Notes under the pieces: model-generated
The model's database searches: none
What the model was told of the DNA's origin: nothing
What the model saw: the letters and a program-made list of their open reading frames with translations, nothing else
Assembly: GCF_041154745.1 (NCBI RefSeq)
Contig: NZ_AP031573.1
Coordinates: 1,488,001 to 1,552,000 of the forward strand
Length of the DNA: 64,000 nt
Direction of reading: 5' to 3'
DNA from: Flavobacterium sp. CFS9
Lineage (GTDB): Bacteria > Bacteroidota > Bacteroidia > Flavobacteriales > Flavobacteriaceae
Shown here: positions 44,001-54,213 of the stretch, piece by piece
Layout of the letters: the number at the start of each line of letters is the position of its first letter
Numbering within the stretch: the stretch's first letter is position 1
Made by a program: the position numbers and the translations under genes

Positions 44001-45755
44001 ATGAAAAGATATTTAATTCTATTACTATTCACTTTTCAGGGGCTTATGGCTCAAGTTCAATTTGAAGCCAAAGTAAGCAAGAATACGCTTGGAGTAAATG
44101 AAAGGCTCCGTATTGACTTCATCATGAATGTTGATGGAGACAACTTTGACCAGCCTTCTTTTGATGGTTTTAAAGTTGTAGCCGGACCAAGCCAGCAAAT
44201 AAGCCAATCCTGGATTAATGGAAGAAGTTCTTTTCAAAAAATCTATTCTTATATTTTACAGCCCGACCACAAAGGGACTGTAACGATCAAACAGGCTGCG
44301 ATCGAGTACAATGGTCAAATCTACAAAACGGCACCTTTAAAAATTGTGGTAACCAATGCCGTTGCACAGGAAAGAGACCCTAATGACAGACCTCAGGGAT
44401 CGAGTACAGGTGATGAAATGCTGCATCTTGTAGCTGAAATTTCAAAGACAAATCCGTATTTGAATGAGCCGATCACTGTTGTTTACAAATTGTATTTCAA
44501 CTATATCAATGTAACCGGGTTCAAAGAGCTGGCTAAACCTAAATACAACGACTTCTGGAATCAGAATATCGATATCAAACAACTTGCTGTTGAGCAGGGA
44601 AGTTATCAAGGGCAAAGATGTTATTATGTAGTCTTGAAAAAGACCATTCTATACCCACAAAAATCAGGAAGACTTACCATCGAACCGCTTTCACTGGACA
44701 TAGGTGTGCAATTGCCTACCAACCGTCGTGATATGTTTGGTCAGATGATTGTAAGCGACGACAACAAAGTAGTTTCGGCCGGAGCCAAAACAATCAACGT
44801 TCGACCTTTACCGGAAGCTACCAAACCGGAAGGTTTTGGAGGTGCTGTGGGTAAATTTAATTTTACAGTGACCCCTTCTAAAACAACCTTAAAGAGCGGA
44901 GAAAGTCTTGACCTGTTTGTGAGTGCAGCCGGAAACGGAAACATGAAATTGTTTACTTTGCCAAAACCTGTCGTTCCTAATGCTTTAGAAATGTACGATC
45001 CGGTTCACGATGAAAAAGTAACCACGTCACTTTCAGGCATGTCCGGAAAAATAAGCGACAAGTACACCATTATTCCGCAATACAAAGGAAAATATGCAAT
45101 CAAACCAATGCAGTTTTCTTATTTTGATTTGAGCACAGGTTCGTACAAAACGATCACTTCACAAGAAATCATGATTGACGTTCTGGACGGCCCAATGCCA
45201 TCGGCAGCGAATGCTCCTGCACATGCGTCTAAAAATGTCATTGCCAAAACAGAACAGTTTAAATACATCAAACCTAAAACAACTTTAGTTTCGATTGCTA
45301 AGAAAGATTTTTACGGTTCTAATCTGTATTACACACTATTGTTCCTGCCTTTCGTAATTCTGCCAATTATCATTTTGGCTAAGAAACGAAAAGAAGCGAT
45401 TGACGGTGACGTGACCGGAAACCGTATTAAAATGAACAATAAACTGGCGAAGAAGTATTTATCTGAAGCTAAAAAACAACTTAACAACAAAGAAGCATTT
45501 TATATTGCTCTGGAGAAAGCAATGCACAATTTCCTAAAAGCAAAACTGCATATCGAGACCTCAGAAATGAGCAAAGATAATATTAGCGAATTGCTGCTGT
45601 CCAGAAATGCCAATCCTGAATCGGTTCAAAGTTTTATTAATCTTACTGAAAACTGTGAATTTGCGAGATATGCTCCGGCATCGAGTACATCAATCCAACA
45701 GGATTTTGACAAAGCTGTTCTGATCATTTCGGACTTAGAGAAACAAATCGTTTAA
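44001..45755 (+). CDS. batD: BatD, oxygen-tolerance family membrane protein
   Basis: 584 residues. Signal peptide about 1-18. The mature region holds repeated Ig-like beta domains: VSKNTLGVNERLRIDFIMN, a central LNEPITVVYKLYF, and a third with VTPSKTTLKSGESLDLFVS. A single transmembrane segment lies about 446-462, followed by a cytosolic helical tail with YIALEKAMHNFLKAKL. It is the BatD of the operon. The upstream gap has another repeat. It acts in the cell envelope; the biochemical role is unknown. Confidence 0.9.
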   Translation: MKRYLILLLFTFQGLMAQVQFEAKVSKNTLGVNERLRIDFIMNVDGDNFDQPSFDGFKVVAGPSQQISQSWINGRSSFQKIYSYILQPDHKGTVTIKQAAIEYNGQIYKTAPLKIVVTNAVAQERDPNDRPQGSSTGDEMLHLVAEISKTNPYLNEPITVVYKLYFNYINVTGFKELAKPKYNDFWNQNIDIKQLAVEQGSYQGQRCYYVVLKKTILYPQKSGRLTIEPLSLDIGVQLPTNRRDMFGQMIVSDDNKVVSAGAKTINVRPLPEATKPEGFGGAVGKFNFTVTPSKTTLKSGESLDLFVSAAGNGNMKLFTLPKPVVPNALEMYDPVHDEKVTTSLSGMSGKISDKYTIIPQYKGKYAIKPMQFSYFDLSTGSYKTITSQEIMIDVLDGPMPSAANAPAHASKNVIAKTEQFKYIKPKTTLVSIAKKDFYGSNLYYTLLFLPFVILPIIILAKKRKEAIDGDVTGNRIKMNNKLAKKYLSEAKKQLNNKEAFYIALEKAMHNFLKAKLHIETSEMSKDNISELLLSRNANPESVQSFINLTENCEFARYAPASSTSIQQDFDKAVLIISDLEKQIV

Positions 45756-45809
45756 ATTAAAACAAAACCCGATGGCTCTAAACGGCCTGTTAGGTTTAAT
45801 GACCATAAA

Positions 45810-46559
45810 ATGAAAAACATAGTATACCTTTTTTTATTAATTACTCAAGTCTTCTTTGCTCAAAGCAGCTTTGAAAAAGGAAATGCGCTGTATCAAAAAG
45901 GGCAGTATCAGCAAGCAGTTGATGTTTATGAAAGTATTATCAAAGAAGATAAGCAGCAATCGGCAGAGTTGTATTTTAATTTAGGGAACAGTTACTATAA
46001 ATTAAATAAAGTAGCTCCTTCGATCTATAATTACGAAAAGGCACTGGTTTTAAAACCACATGATCCGGAGACCTTAAACAACTTAAAATTTGCCAAAAAG
46101 CTAACTATTGATGAAATTAAAGAAGTTCCAAAAGTAGGTTTTGCAAAACTGATTCAGAATTTTACCGGAATTTTCGATTACAATACCTGGGCAATAATTT
46201 CTATCGCAATCGCATTTGCTTTCTTACTGACTTTTATCGGATATTACTTCTCACAGCTTACACTGTCAAAAAGAATCTATTTCATTGGAATGTTTGTTCT
46301 TTTGATTGCCTTGCTTTTAAGTGTTTCGGCAGGAATGTCTGAAAAAAATCATTTCGATAACGATCGCCCTGCCATTGTTTTTGCTGAATTAAGTGAAGTT
46401 CGAAGTGAGCCTCAAAAATCTGGTTCAGCCATATTCTTATTACACGAAGGTGCAAAAGTTTATGTTAATGAAACCGTTGGAAGCTGGAAAAAAATCGAAT
46501 TAACTGATGGAACGGAAGGCTGGATTGATGCCTCGACCATTCGAGAAGTAAAAAATTAA
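45810..46559 (+). CDS. batE: BatE, TPR and SH3b-like protein
   Basis: 249 residues. Signal peptide about 1-17 (ending FAQS), two TPRs (about 19-92; AELYFNLGNSYYKLNK and YNYEKALVLKPHDPE), two transmembrane helices (about 124-146 and 155-176) and a C-terminal SH3b domain (about 190-249; EVRSEPQKSGSAIF, KIELTDGTEGWIDAS). Last gene of the Bat operon, followed by a strong terminator. Confidence 0.9.
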   Translation: MKNIVYLFLLITQVFFAQSSFEKGNALYQKGQYQQAVDVYESIIKEDKQQSAELYFNLGNSYYKLNKVAPSIYNYEKALVLKPHDPETLNNLKFAKKLTIDEIKEVPKVGFAKLIQNFTGIFDYNTWAIISIAIAFAFLLTFIGYYFSQLTLSKRIYFIGMFVLLIALLLSVSAGMSEKNHFDNDRPAIVFAELSEVRSEPQKSGSAIFLLHEGAKVYVNETVGSWKKIELTDGTEGWIDASTIREVKN

Positions 46560-46608
46560 ATTCCAATTAAAAAAAAATCAAATTCTAAAACCTGGAATAC
46601 AAACAATA

Positions 46609-46655
46609 AAAAAATCCCAAATACCGATCTTAAAATGGCATTTGGGATTTTTTAT
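46609..46655 (+). terminator. Terminator of the Bat operon (aatcccaaat repeat)
   Basis: AAAATCCCAAAT (46611-46622) pairs perfectly with ATTTGGGATTTT (46640-46651), with T-tract. The same repeat words as at 31448-31512. Confidence 0.88.
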
Positions 46656-46757
46656 ATCTGTATCAATCCATTCAAAATTGTGTTCATGATATAAGCAAAA
46701 TTAAATTCAAGATCACGCAAAATTTAAATTTATTTATACCATATTTATGACTTATAA

Positions 46758-47327
46758 TCAGAAAGTATAAATTTTTAAAGGCGTCACACAATAGTCCAGT
46801 TTCACATCTGATTCAAAGACATCCTCAATCTGATCTTCAGCTTCAAAAAAAGAAAGTCCAATTTTAATGGTTTCCGGTTTGCATTCTGACAGGAATTTAT
46901 CGTAAAACCCTTTTCCGTAACCTACCCGATTCCCAGAAACATCAAAAACCAAAAGCGGTACAAAAACCACCTCTATCGTTTCAGAAGGAACTTGCAAACC
47001 ATTTACAGGTTCAGGAATGTTGTATTCATTTTTCTTAATTTTGGTATTATCCGTCAACAAAAAATGCGTCATACCCCGAGTGTCAAAATCACTTTTTGAA
47101 ACTACTATTTCCTTATCTTTTCCGGAAAGCAAATGCAATACGTACTCTGTATTTACTTCCCGCTGTTCTTCAATCGGAAGAAAAACATGATAATAGGTTT
47201 TATCCCAAATGGGCAATTGGATTAAATTATTGGCAATAGCCAGACTTTTCTCTTCGAGATCATTTTCTGAAAGTTCTTTTCGAAGATTTTTATAGTGTAC
47301 TCTTAATTCTTTTTTATTCGTCGGCAT
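46758..47327 (-). CDS. 5-formyltetrahydrofolate cyclo-ligase
   Basis: 189 residues from the ATG at 47327 (MPTNKKELRVHYK). The signature NRVGYGKGFYDKFLSE near residue 130 binds ATP and phosphate. It converts 5-formyl-THF to 5,10-methenyl-THF using ATP. A longer frame from 47396 lies inside the upstream gene and adds residues with no homologous look. It overlaps the end of the upstream deacylase gene by 14 bp, so they are coupled. Confidence 0.9.
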   Translation of the reverse strand: MPTNKKELRVHYKNLRKELSENDLEEKSLAIANNLIQLPIWDKTYYHVFLPIEEQREVNTEYVLHLLSGKDKEIVVSKSDFDTRGMTHFLLTDNTKIKKNEYNIPEPVNGLQVPSETIEVVFVPLLVFDVSGNRVGYGKGFYDKFLSECKPETIKIGLSFFEAEDQIEDVFESDVKLDYCVTPLKIYTF

Positions 47328-48294
47328 ACTCGTCTCTGTTTTTAGACATGTGGTAAATCGCATCTCCTTCATACACGATGGGTGAGTGATTGGCATTGAT
47401 CACAAATCCGTCGTGCGGTGCTTTTACTTTTTGTTCAAATTTACCAAACGGATCGGTAATAATGGCCAGGATAGTACCTTTCGTTACAAAACGTCCAATC
47501 CTGTTGTAATCATGTAACAATCCTGAGCACTTCGCACGCAGCCAAACCGAATTTCTAATGTAGATAGAAGGATCTTCCGCTGCTTCGACAAGATGTTTAG
47601 AATCCAGCATATTCAAATAATGCAGCAAACGCTTCACTCCCATCACTCCTTCATTTGCTACCGTATCATTAATATCCAAAGATTTTCCGCCTTCAAAAAG
47701 CAGCATTTTTATATTGGCTTTCTCACAGGTACTTCGGAATGAACCGCTAATATTTTTAGAATACAACGTAAAAGGCGCATTGAAAACATCGGCAAGTTCT
47801 TTCAGCTCCGGATTATTTTCCGTAATCCTGATTTGCGGCACATTAAATCGACTCGCTCCTCCGGCATGAAAATCGACAGCATAATCAATAATCGGCAAAA
47901 TTTCTGCTACAATATGATAAGCGAAACGACTTGCTAAAGATCCTTTTTTACTTCCCGGGAAAACGCGGTTTAAGTCACGTCCGTCCGGAAATTCTCTGGA
48001 TTTATTTACAAAACCGTAAATATTGATAATAGGAATGCAAATAATAGTTCCTTTAGCAGGACGGTTGATTTTTTTGCTGATAAGCTGTCGAACTATTTCA
48101 ACGCCATTAATCTCATCACCGTGAATTCCTGCAGAAAATAAAACGACCGGACCTTCGATTTTTGAACGGCGTACGATAACCGGAATATTCAATTTTGTAG
48201 TGGTATGCAGACGTGCAATTTCAACGTTTATTGTTTTACTCTCTCCCGGCAGAATTGCTTCGCCAAAAATTATCAGGGGTTTACTATTTTTCAT
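47314..48294 (-). CDS. AstE/AspA-family zinc deacylase
   Basis: 326 residues. The zinc ligands are visible: H58 and E61 in GIHGDEINGVEI, with a later His in VDFHAGG (about 159). A C-terminal barrel-like domain carries the biotinyl-lipoyl-like region (HDGFVINANHSPIVYEGD). The family includes succinylglutamate desuccinylase and aspartoacylase. The true substrate is not known. The 4-kb neighbourhood gives no pathway clue. Confidence 0.88.
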   Translation of the reverse strand: MKNSKPLIIFGEAILPGESKTINVEIARLHTTTKLNIPVIVRRSKIEGPVVLFSAGIHGDEINGVEIVRQLISKKINRPAKGTIICIPIINIYGFVNKSREFPDGRDLNRVFPGSKKGSLASRFAYHIVAEILPIIDYAVDFHAGGASRFNVPQIRITENNPELKELADVFNAPFTLYSKNISGSFRSTCEKANIKMLLFEGGKSLDINDTVANEGVMGVKRLLHYLNMLDSKHLVEAAEDPSIYIRNSVWLRAKCSGLLHDYNRIGRFVTKGTILAIITDPFGKFEQKVKAPHDGFVINANHSPIVYEGDAIYHMSKNRDEYADE

Positions 48295-48405
48295 GTAGAA
48301 TTATAAAATCTAAATATAGAAATTATTCTTTTGATTTAGTAAATTTGAAACTAAATCAATGTTAAGCTTTCTAAAGCACAACACCATCTCCAGAAACACA
48401 ACAGA

Positions 48406-50199
48406 ATGCAAAAACCTTCCTTAGATCTTCAAATCCAAACCTTGCCGGACAATCCCGGTGTGTATCAATATTATGATAAAGACGGGAAGATTTTATATGT
48501 TGGAAAAGCCAAGAATTTAAAAAAAAGAGTCTCCTCTTACTTCAATAAAATACACGATACTGCCAAGACCAACGTTTTGGTGAAGAAAATTGTAACCATA
48601 AAACACATCGTAGTTCCCACAGAAACGGATGCACTTTTACTGGAGAATAATTTAATTAAAACATTACAGCCGCGTTATAATGTTTTGCTGCGCGACGACA
48701 AAAGCTATCCGTGGCTCTGTATCAAAAAAGAACCTTTTCCAAGAATATTTTCTACACGAAGAATGGTCAAAGACGGTTCTGAATATTTTGGTCCCTATAC
48801 CAGCTTCAAAACCGTACATACTATTTTAGATCTCATCAAAGAATTGTACCCTTTGCGAACTTGTAATTTTGATTTGAGTCCATCCAATATTGATTCCGGG
48901 AAATTTAAAGTCTGTTTGGAATATCACATCGGAAACTGCAAAGGACCTTGTGAAGGACTTGAATCTCTGGAAGACTACCAAAGACAGGTTGATGCAATCC
49001 GCGAAATTCTAAAAGGAAATTTTAAAGAAAGTATGAAAGACTTCAAACGACTGATGACCCAATATGCAAAAGATTTGCGTTTTGAAGAAGCCCAGAAAAT
49101 AAAAGAAAAAATCGAAATTCTGGAGAATTACCAGTCGCGATCCACCATTGTCAATCCGAAGATTACAAACATTGATGTTTTCTCGATTGTTTCCGATGAG
49201 ACTGCAGCTTATGTTAACTTCCTTCAAATCTCACACGGATCAATCATCCGTTCGCATACTTTAGAAATGAAGAAAAAGCTGGAGGAGACGGATGAAGAAT
49301 TATTAGAACTTGCCATTATCGAATTACGCGAACGCTTCCAGTTATTGTCTAAAGAAATCATCGTTCCGTTTGAAATTGATTTGGGTGAAAACATCAAAAC
49401 TACCGTTCCTCAATTAGGAGACAAAAAACAAATATTAGAGCTATCCATCCGAAATGCAAAATTCTACCGAATTGAACAGCTCAAACAATTGCAGATCGTA
49501 GATCCTGACCGACACACTAATCGAATCATGGCACAAATGCAAAAAGACCTGCGATTACCTGTTGAACCCCGTCACATTGAGTGTTTTGACAACTCGAATA
49601 TCCAGGGAACAAATCCGGTAGCCGCCTGTGTGGTTTTTAAAGACGGGAAGCCAAGTAAAAAAGATTATCGCCATTTTAACGTTAAAACCGTTGAAGGCCC
49701 AGACGATTTTGCTTCGATGACCGAAATTGTATACCGTCGCTACAAAAGATTACTGGACGAAAATGAACCATTGCCACAATTAATTATCATTGATGGTGGA
49801 AAAGGACAGCTCTCTGCAGCATTAAAAAGTATCGACGCTCTTGAACTTCGCGGCAAAATTGCGATCATCGGAATTGCAAAACGTCTTGAAGAATTGTTTT
49901 ACCCGGGAGATTCAATTCCGTTGTATCTCGATAAAAAATCCGAAACATTAAAAGTGATTCAGCAGCTGCGAAATGAAGCGCACCGATTCGGGATCACTTT
50001 TCACAGAGACAAACGAAGCAAAGCTGCACTGAACTCGTCTGTAGAAAGCATACCCGGTATTGGCGAAAAAACAATGCTTACGTTAATACAACATTTTAAA
50101 AGTGTTAAAAGATTAAAACTGGCAACCGAAAAAGAAATATCTGATGTAATAGGAGTATCAAAAGCCAAAAAAATTGTCGACTTTTACAAAACCAACTAG
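48406..50199 (+). CDS. uvrC: Excinuclease ABC subunit C
   Basis: 597 residues. The GIY-YIG nuclease domain has GVYQYYDKDGKILYVGKA at 18-35. The UVR (UvrB-binding) helix pair lies about 205-240. The RNase H-like nuclease follows (FDNSNIQGTNPVAACVVFKDG, then IIDGGKGQLSAAL), and helix-hairpin-helix motifs end it (SIPGIGEKTMLTLIQHF). It makes both incisions in nucleotide excision repair. Start at 48406 gives the expected N-terminus. Next gene is 8 bp downstream. Confidence 0.95.
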   Translation: MQKPSLDLQIQTLPDNPGVYQYYDKDGKILYVGKAKNLKKRVSSYFNKIHDTAKTNVLVKKIVTIKHIVVPTETDALLLENNLIKTLQPRYNVLLRDDKSYPWLCIKKEPFPRIFSTRRMVKDGSEYFGPYTSFKTVHTILDLIKELYPLRTCNFDLSPSNIDSGKFKVCLEYHIGNCKGPCEGLESLEDYQRQVDAIREILKGNFKESMKDFKRLMTQYAKDLRFEEAQKIKEKIEILENYQSRSTIVNPKITNIDVFSIVSDETAAYVNFLQISHGSIIRSHTLEMKKKLEETDEELLELAIIELRERFQLLSKEIIVPFEIDLGENIKTTVPQLGDKKQILELSIRNAKFYRIEQLKQLQIVDPDRHTNRIMAQMQKDLRLPVEPRHIECFDNSNIQGTNPVAACVVFKDGKPSKKDYRHFNVKTVEGPDDFASMTEIVYRRYKRLLDENEPLPQLIIIDGGKGQLSAALKSIDALELRGKIAIIGIAKRLEELFYPGDSIPLYLDKKSETLKVIQQLRNEAHRFGITFHRDKRSKAALNSSVESIPGIGEKTMLTLIQHFKSVKRLKLATEKEISDVIGVSKAKKIVDFYKTN

Positions 50200-50207
50200 T
50201 TATCTTT

Positions 50208-52565
50208 ATGCCTACAGATCAACTGCTTTACAAAAATACCACATTAGAACGTTTCTTTTCTCCACTAGAAAAAGACGCTTCTAGAGTCATTCCGTTTTTT
50301 CAGAAAACAAAAGCCTTTTGTATTTCGCAGTTCTCTATTTCAATCTCCAGTGCAACTCTATTCTTCTTTTTGCTATTGCTGATCAATTCGCAAAAAACAT
50401 TTTCGCAGGAACAGAAAAAGGACACTATTAAAAGGCCTAAAATCGGATTGGTTTTAAGTGGTGGCGGTGCCAAAGGATTCGCCCATATTGGAGTTTTAAA
50501 AGTTCTGGAAGAAGCCGGAATTAAAATCGACTATATTGGCGGTACCAGTATGGGGTCTATAATCGGCGGACTTTACGCTTCCGGTTACAATGCCTCCCAA
50601 ATCGACTCTATCTTCAAGAAAACCAACTTTGATGAACTCATCAACGATTACATTCCGCGATCGTCCAAAAATTTTTATGGCAAAAAAAATGATGAGTTGT
50701 ATGCCGTTGTGTTGCCTTTCAGTAAATTCAGAATCGGGATTCCGGAAGCCCTGTCAAAAGGAATGTACAATTACAATTTGTTAAGCGATCTTACCCGAAA
50801 TGTACGTCATGTACGTGATTTCAATCAGCTTCCAACTCCTTTTCTATGTATTGGAACGAACATTGAAACCGGAGAAGAAGTTTTGCTAAACAAAGGAAAT
50901 CTCGTTCAGGCGATGATGGCAAGTTCAGCATTCCCCTCCCTCTTCACCCCTGTTGAAATCGACGGAAATTTATTGGTAGATGGAGGTGTGGTCAACAACT
51001 ATCCCATAAAAGAAGTTCGTAATTTGGGCGCTGATATTATCATTGGTGTCGATGTTCAGGATGATCTTATGAATCGTAAAAACCTAAAAAACGCCACCAA
51101 GATACTCGTACAAATTACCAATCTGCAGTCTATTGATAAAATGAAAAGCAAAATCAAGGATACCGATGTTTATATCAAACCGGACATTCGTGATTATGGT
51201 GTCATTTCATTTGACAAAGGAGAAGAAATTATCCGAAAAGGAGAAGAAGCAGCTTTTGCGGTCTATGAAAGAATCAAATCTTTAACCGATGAAGCTCATT
51301 TTTATAAAAAACCCAAATTAAAAATCGCAAGTGATACACTACAGATCAAAGAAATAAACAGTGAAAATCTTGAGAATTACACGAAAGAATACATTCGTGG
51401 AAAGCTGCGTTTTAAACCCGGAAGTACTATAACCTATAACGATCTTAAAAGAGGAATCAATAACCTGAATGCTACCCAGAACTTCAGTACCATTTCCTAT
51501 TGCCTGCAACCGGATGACCAACAGGACGATCTTGATATAGTTTTAAAAGAAAATCCCACTCAGACTTTTTTAAAACTAGGTCTGCACTATGACGGACTCT
51601 ACAAAAGTGGAATTCTGCTCAATCTTACCCACAAAAAGACCTTTTTAAAAAATGATGTTACCTCGCTTGACGTTATTTTGGGAGATAACTTCAGGTACGA
51701 CTTCAACTATTATATAGAAAACGGTTTTAATATCAGTTTTGGATTTCAGTCCCGTCTAAATCAATTCAATCGAAATGTCACTACTAGTATTAATACCTTA
51801 ACGGCGCAGAATCCAAATGTAAATCTGATTAATGTTGACTTTTTAGACATTACCAATCAGGCCTATTTTCAAACCATCTTTGTACAAAAATTTTTAATGG
51901 GTGGAGGCTTTGAGTACAAATACTTAAAAATAGACTCTCCAACACTTACCAACACAGTAAACACTATCGAAAAGAGCAGCTATCTTAGTCTTTTTGGTTA
52001 TTTAAAATACGATTCATTCGACAGTAAAAGTTTCCCTCGCTCCGGCTTGTACTTCTCTACCGATTTACAAACCTACTTAGCGTCATCTGATTATACGCGA
52101 CAATTTAAACCTTTCTCGATTGCAAAGGCCGAAATTTCTTTTGTAAAAACGTTTTTTAGAAAAGCAACTATCAAAATTGATGCCGACGCGGGGTTTAACA
52201 TTGGCAGCGACAGTGTTCCGTTTTTCGACTTTATACTCGGAGGATACGGCTATAGCAAAATCAACAACTTCAATTATTTTTATGGATACGATTTTCTAAG
52301 TATAGCCGGAAACAGTTTTATAAAAACGGGAATTACTCTCGATTATGAAATTTTCAAAAAGAATCACGTAAATCTTTCTGCTAACTTTGCCAACTTGGGA
52401 GATGATATTTTCACGAAGGTTGACTGGATTTCAATGCCAAAATATACCGGATATGCTGTTGGTTACGGATTGGAAACCATCATTGGTCCAATCGAGATTA
52501 AACAATCCTGGTCTCCTGAAATGTCTAAAAGCTACACTTGGTTCAGTATTGGGTTTTTATTTTAG
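50208..52565 (+). CDS. Patatin-like phospholipase with outer-membrane barrel
   Basis: 785 residues. A long basic N-terminus and hydrophobic segment about 45-60 form an unusual signal sequence. The patatin domain spans about 76-330: oxyanion GGGAKG 85-90, nucleophile S114 in GGTSMG, and catalytic D258 in DGG. A POTRA-like domain (about 370-440) and a C-terminal beta-barrel of BamA type follow, ending in FSIGFLF. Such RssA/PlpD-type proteins place the lipase at the outer membrane. It is probably coupled with uvrC. Its substrate is unknown. Confidence 0.88.
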   Translation: MPTDQLLYKNTTLERFFSPLEKDASRVIPFFQKTKAFCISQFSISISSATLFFFLLLLINSQKTFSQEQKKDTIKRPKIGLVLSGGGAKGFAHIGVLKVLEEAGIKIDYIGGTSMGSIIGGLYASGYNASQIDSIFKKTNFDELINDYIPRSSKNFYGKKNDELYAVVLPFSKFRIGIPEALSKGMYNYNLLSDLTRNVRHVRDFNQLPTPFLCIGTNIETGEEVLLNKGNLVQAMMASSAFPSLFTPVEIDGNLLVDGGVVNNYPIKEVRNLGADIIIGVDVQDDLMNRKNLKNATKILVQITNLQSIDKMKSKIKDTDVYIKPDIRDYGVISFDKGEEIIRKGEEAAFAVYERIKSLTDEAHFYKKPKLKIASDTLQIKEINSENLENYTKEYIRGKLRFKPGSTITYNDLKRGINNLNATQNFSTISYCLQPDDQQDDLDIVLKENPTQTFLKLGLHYDGLYKSGILLNLTHKKTFLKNDVTSLDVILGDNFRYDFNYYIENGFNISFGFQSRLNQFNRNVTTSINTLTAQNPNVNLINVDFLDITNQAYFQTIFVQKFLMGGGFEYKYLKIDSPTLTNTVNTIEKSSYLSLFGYLKYDSFDSKSFPRSGLYFSTDLQTYLASSDYTRQFKPFSIAKAEISFVKTFFRKATIKIDADAGFNIGSDSVPFFDFILGGYGYSKINNFNYFYGYDFLSIAGNSFIKTGITLDYEIFKKNHVNLSANFANLGDDIFTKVDWISMPKYTGYAVGYGLETIIGPIEIKQSWSPEMSKSYTWFSIGFLF

Positions 52566-52882
52566 CATTAAAGCGAAGAATAGTTCAACAAAATGGTGCT
52601 ATTTTTTTACCTTTTAAAAATTATATCAAAAAAAATTAAAATAAATCACGTTTATAAATGATATAATTTATAATTTTACTGAGCAAAAATTACGACATTT
52701 GTTATAATGAAAACAAAATGGACAGGTTTATTAGAGTATCTTCAATTCCTCATCAAGAGAAATCCTGAGTGAAGCTATCGAATTGAGATAATTAGTCAAT
52801 TTTAAGAAATTGAGCTGGTTATCTGTTCACACAATTCAAATTTTCAAATTATCTAATTTTAAAATTATCTAATAGAAAAGCC
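52566..52882. other. 317-bp gap
   Basis: AT-rich, with a short reading frame from 52707 (MKTKWTGLLEYLQF, 21 codons) that is probably chance. Short aattttcaaattatct words precede hmgA. No RNA-like structure or clear promoter is seen. Confidence 0.5.
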
Positions 52883-54040
52883 ATGCCATTATATCACAAA
52901 CTTGGAGACTTCCCTCAAAAGAGACACACACAATTCGAAAAACCTAACGGAGGTTTTTACTACGAACAATTATTCGGAACCGAAGGTTTTCATGGACACT
53001 CGTCATTATCGTATCATGTTCACAGACCTACTCAGGTAAAAGAAATTTTAAATTCCTATTCCGTTGAGCCAAAAATTGCCATCGGAAAAAATATAAAATC
53101 ATTACTTTTTAAAGGTTTTGAATTAAAACCTGAAAATGATTTTCTGGACAGCCGTAAAGCCATGATGGTTAATAAAGACTGTATCATTGGACTGGCAGCT
53201 CCTAAAGAATCACTTCGAAATTATTTCTACAAAAATGCCGATGCTGATGAAATGCTTTTCATCCACAAAGGAAAAGGAAAATTAAGAACCATGTTGGGTA
53301 ACATTCCATTTGAATATGGCGATTACCTGATTATTCCACGAGGCATTATTTACCAAATCGAATTCGAGACCGAAGAAAACCGACTTTTTTATGTCGAATC
53401 CTACTCTCCTTTTTACACTCCAAAACGTTACAAAAACCAATCCGGACAACATTTAGAGCATTCGCCATTTTGCGAACGCGACTTTATTTTGCCAAGTGAA
53501 TTGGAAACACATGACGAAAAAGGTGATTTTTTAATTAAAATCAAAAAAGAAGGCATGATTCACGAAGTGGTTTATGCTACACATCCATTTGATGTTGTGG
53601 GCTGGGACGGTTACAATTTCCCATACGGATTCTCGATTCATAATTTTGAACCTATAACGGGACGTGTTCACCAACCACCTCCGGTACACCAAACATTCGA
53701 AACGGCCACTTTTGTCGTTTGTTCTTTCTGCCCAAGACTTTACGATTATCATCCGAAAGCAATTCCGGCACCATACAATCATAGTAATATAGATTCTGAT
53801 GAAGTTTTATATTATGTAGATGGTGACTTCATGAGCCGTAACAATATTGAGCAGGGTCATATCACTTTACACCCAAAAGGAATCCCACACGGTCCAGCGC
53901 CAGGCGCAATGGAACGCAGCATTGGCCACACAGAAACACAGGAATTAGCCGTTATGGTTGATACTTTCCGTCCGCTTATGGTTACAGAAGAAGCCATGGG
54001 ACTTGACGACGGTCAGTATTACAAATCCTGGTGTGAGTAA
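52883..54040 (+). CDS. hmgA: Homogentisate 1,2-dioxygenase
   Basis: 385 residues of the cupin-type homogentisate dioxygenase family. The Fe(II) site motif HPKGIPHGPAPG lies about 330-341, with the upstream FHGHSSLSYHVHRPT. It opens the ring of homogentisate to maleylacetoacetate in tyrosine breakdown. It is upstream of hpd with a repeat between them. The shorter length compared with mammalian enzymes is usual in Bacteroidota. Confidence 0.92.
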   Translation: MPLYHKLGDFPQKRHTQFEKPNGGFYYEQLFGTEGFHGHSSLSYHVHRPTQVKEILNSYSVEPKIAIGKNIKSLLFKGFELKPENDFLDSRKAMMVNKDCIIGLAAPKESLRNYFYKNADADEMLFIHKGKGKLRTMLGNIPFEYGDYLIIPRGIIYQIEFETEENRLFYVESYSPFYTPKRYKNQSGQHLEHSPFCERDFILPSELETHDEKGDFLIKIKKEGMIHEVVYATHPFDVVGWDGYNFPYGFSIHNFEPITGRVHQPPPVHQTFETATFVVCSFCPRLYDYHPKAIPAPYNHSNIDSDEVLYYVDGDFMSRNNIEQGHITLHPKGIPHGPAPGAMERSIGHTETQELAVMVDTFRPLMVTEEAMGLDDGQYYKSWCE

Positions 54041-54050
54041 TTTCACTTTC

Positions 54051-54146
54051 AATCTAACCGCAAAGTCCGCAAGGATTTTACGCTAAGATTCCTATTCCAA
54101 CTTTGCGAACCTTGCAATTTGCCTTTGCGCACATTGCGGTAAAAAA
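54051..54146. repeat. Intergenic repeat, ccgcaaagtccgcaag family
   Basis: aaccgcaaagtccgcaagg on the left and ccttgc..ctttgcgcacattgcggt on the right form an imperfect inverted repeat. It is related in words (tttgcg, gcggt) to the direct repeats at 4350 and 5749. Confidence 0.75.
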
Positions 54147-54213
54147 ACATTCAAAAAAAATAACTCTTTCGGCTAAACAAATTAACGTTTAACCGATTAA
54201 ACAAATAAACACC

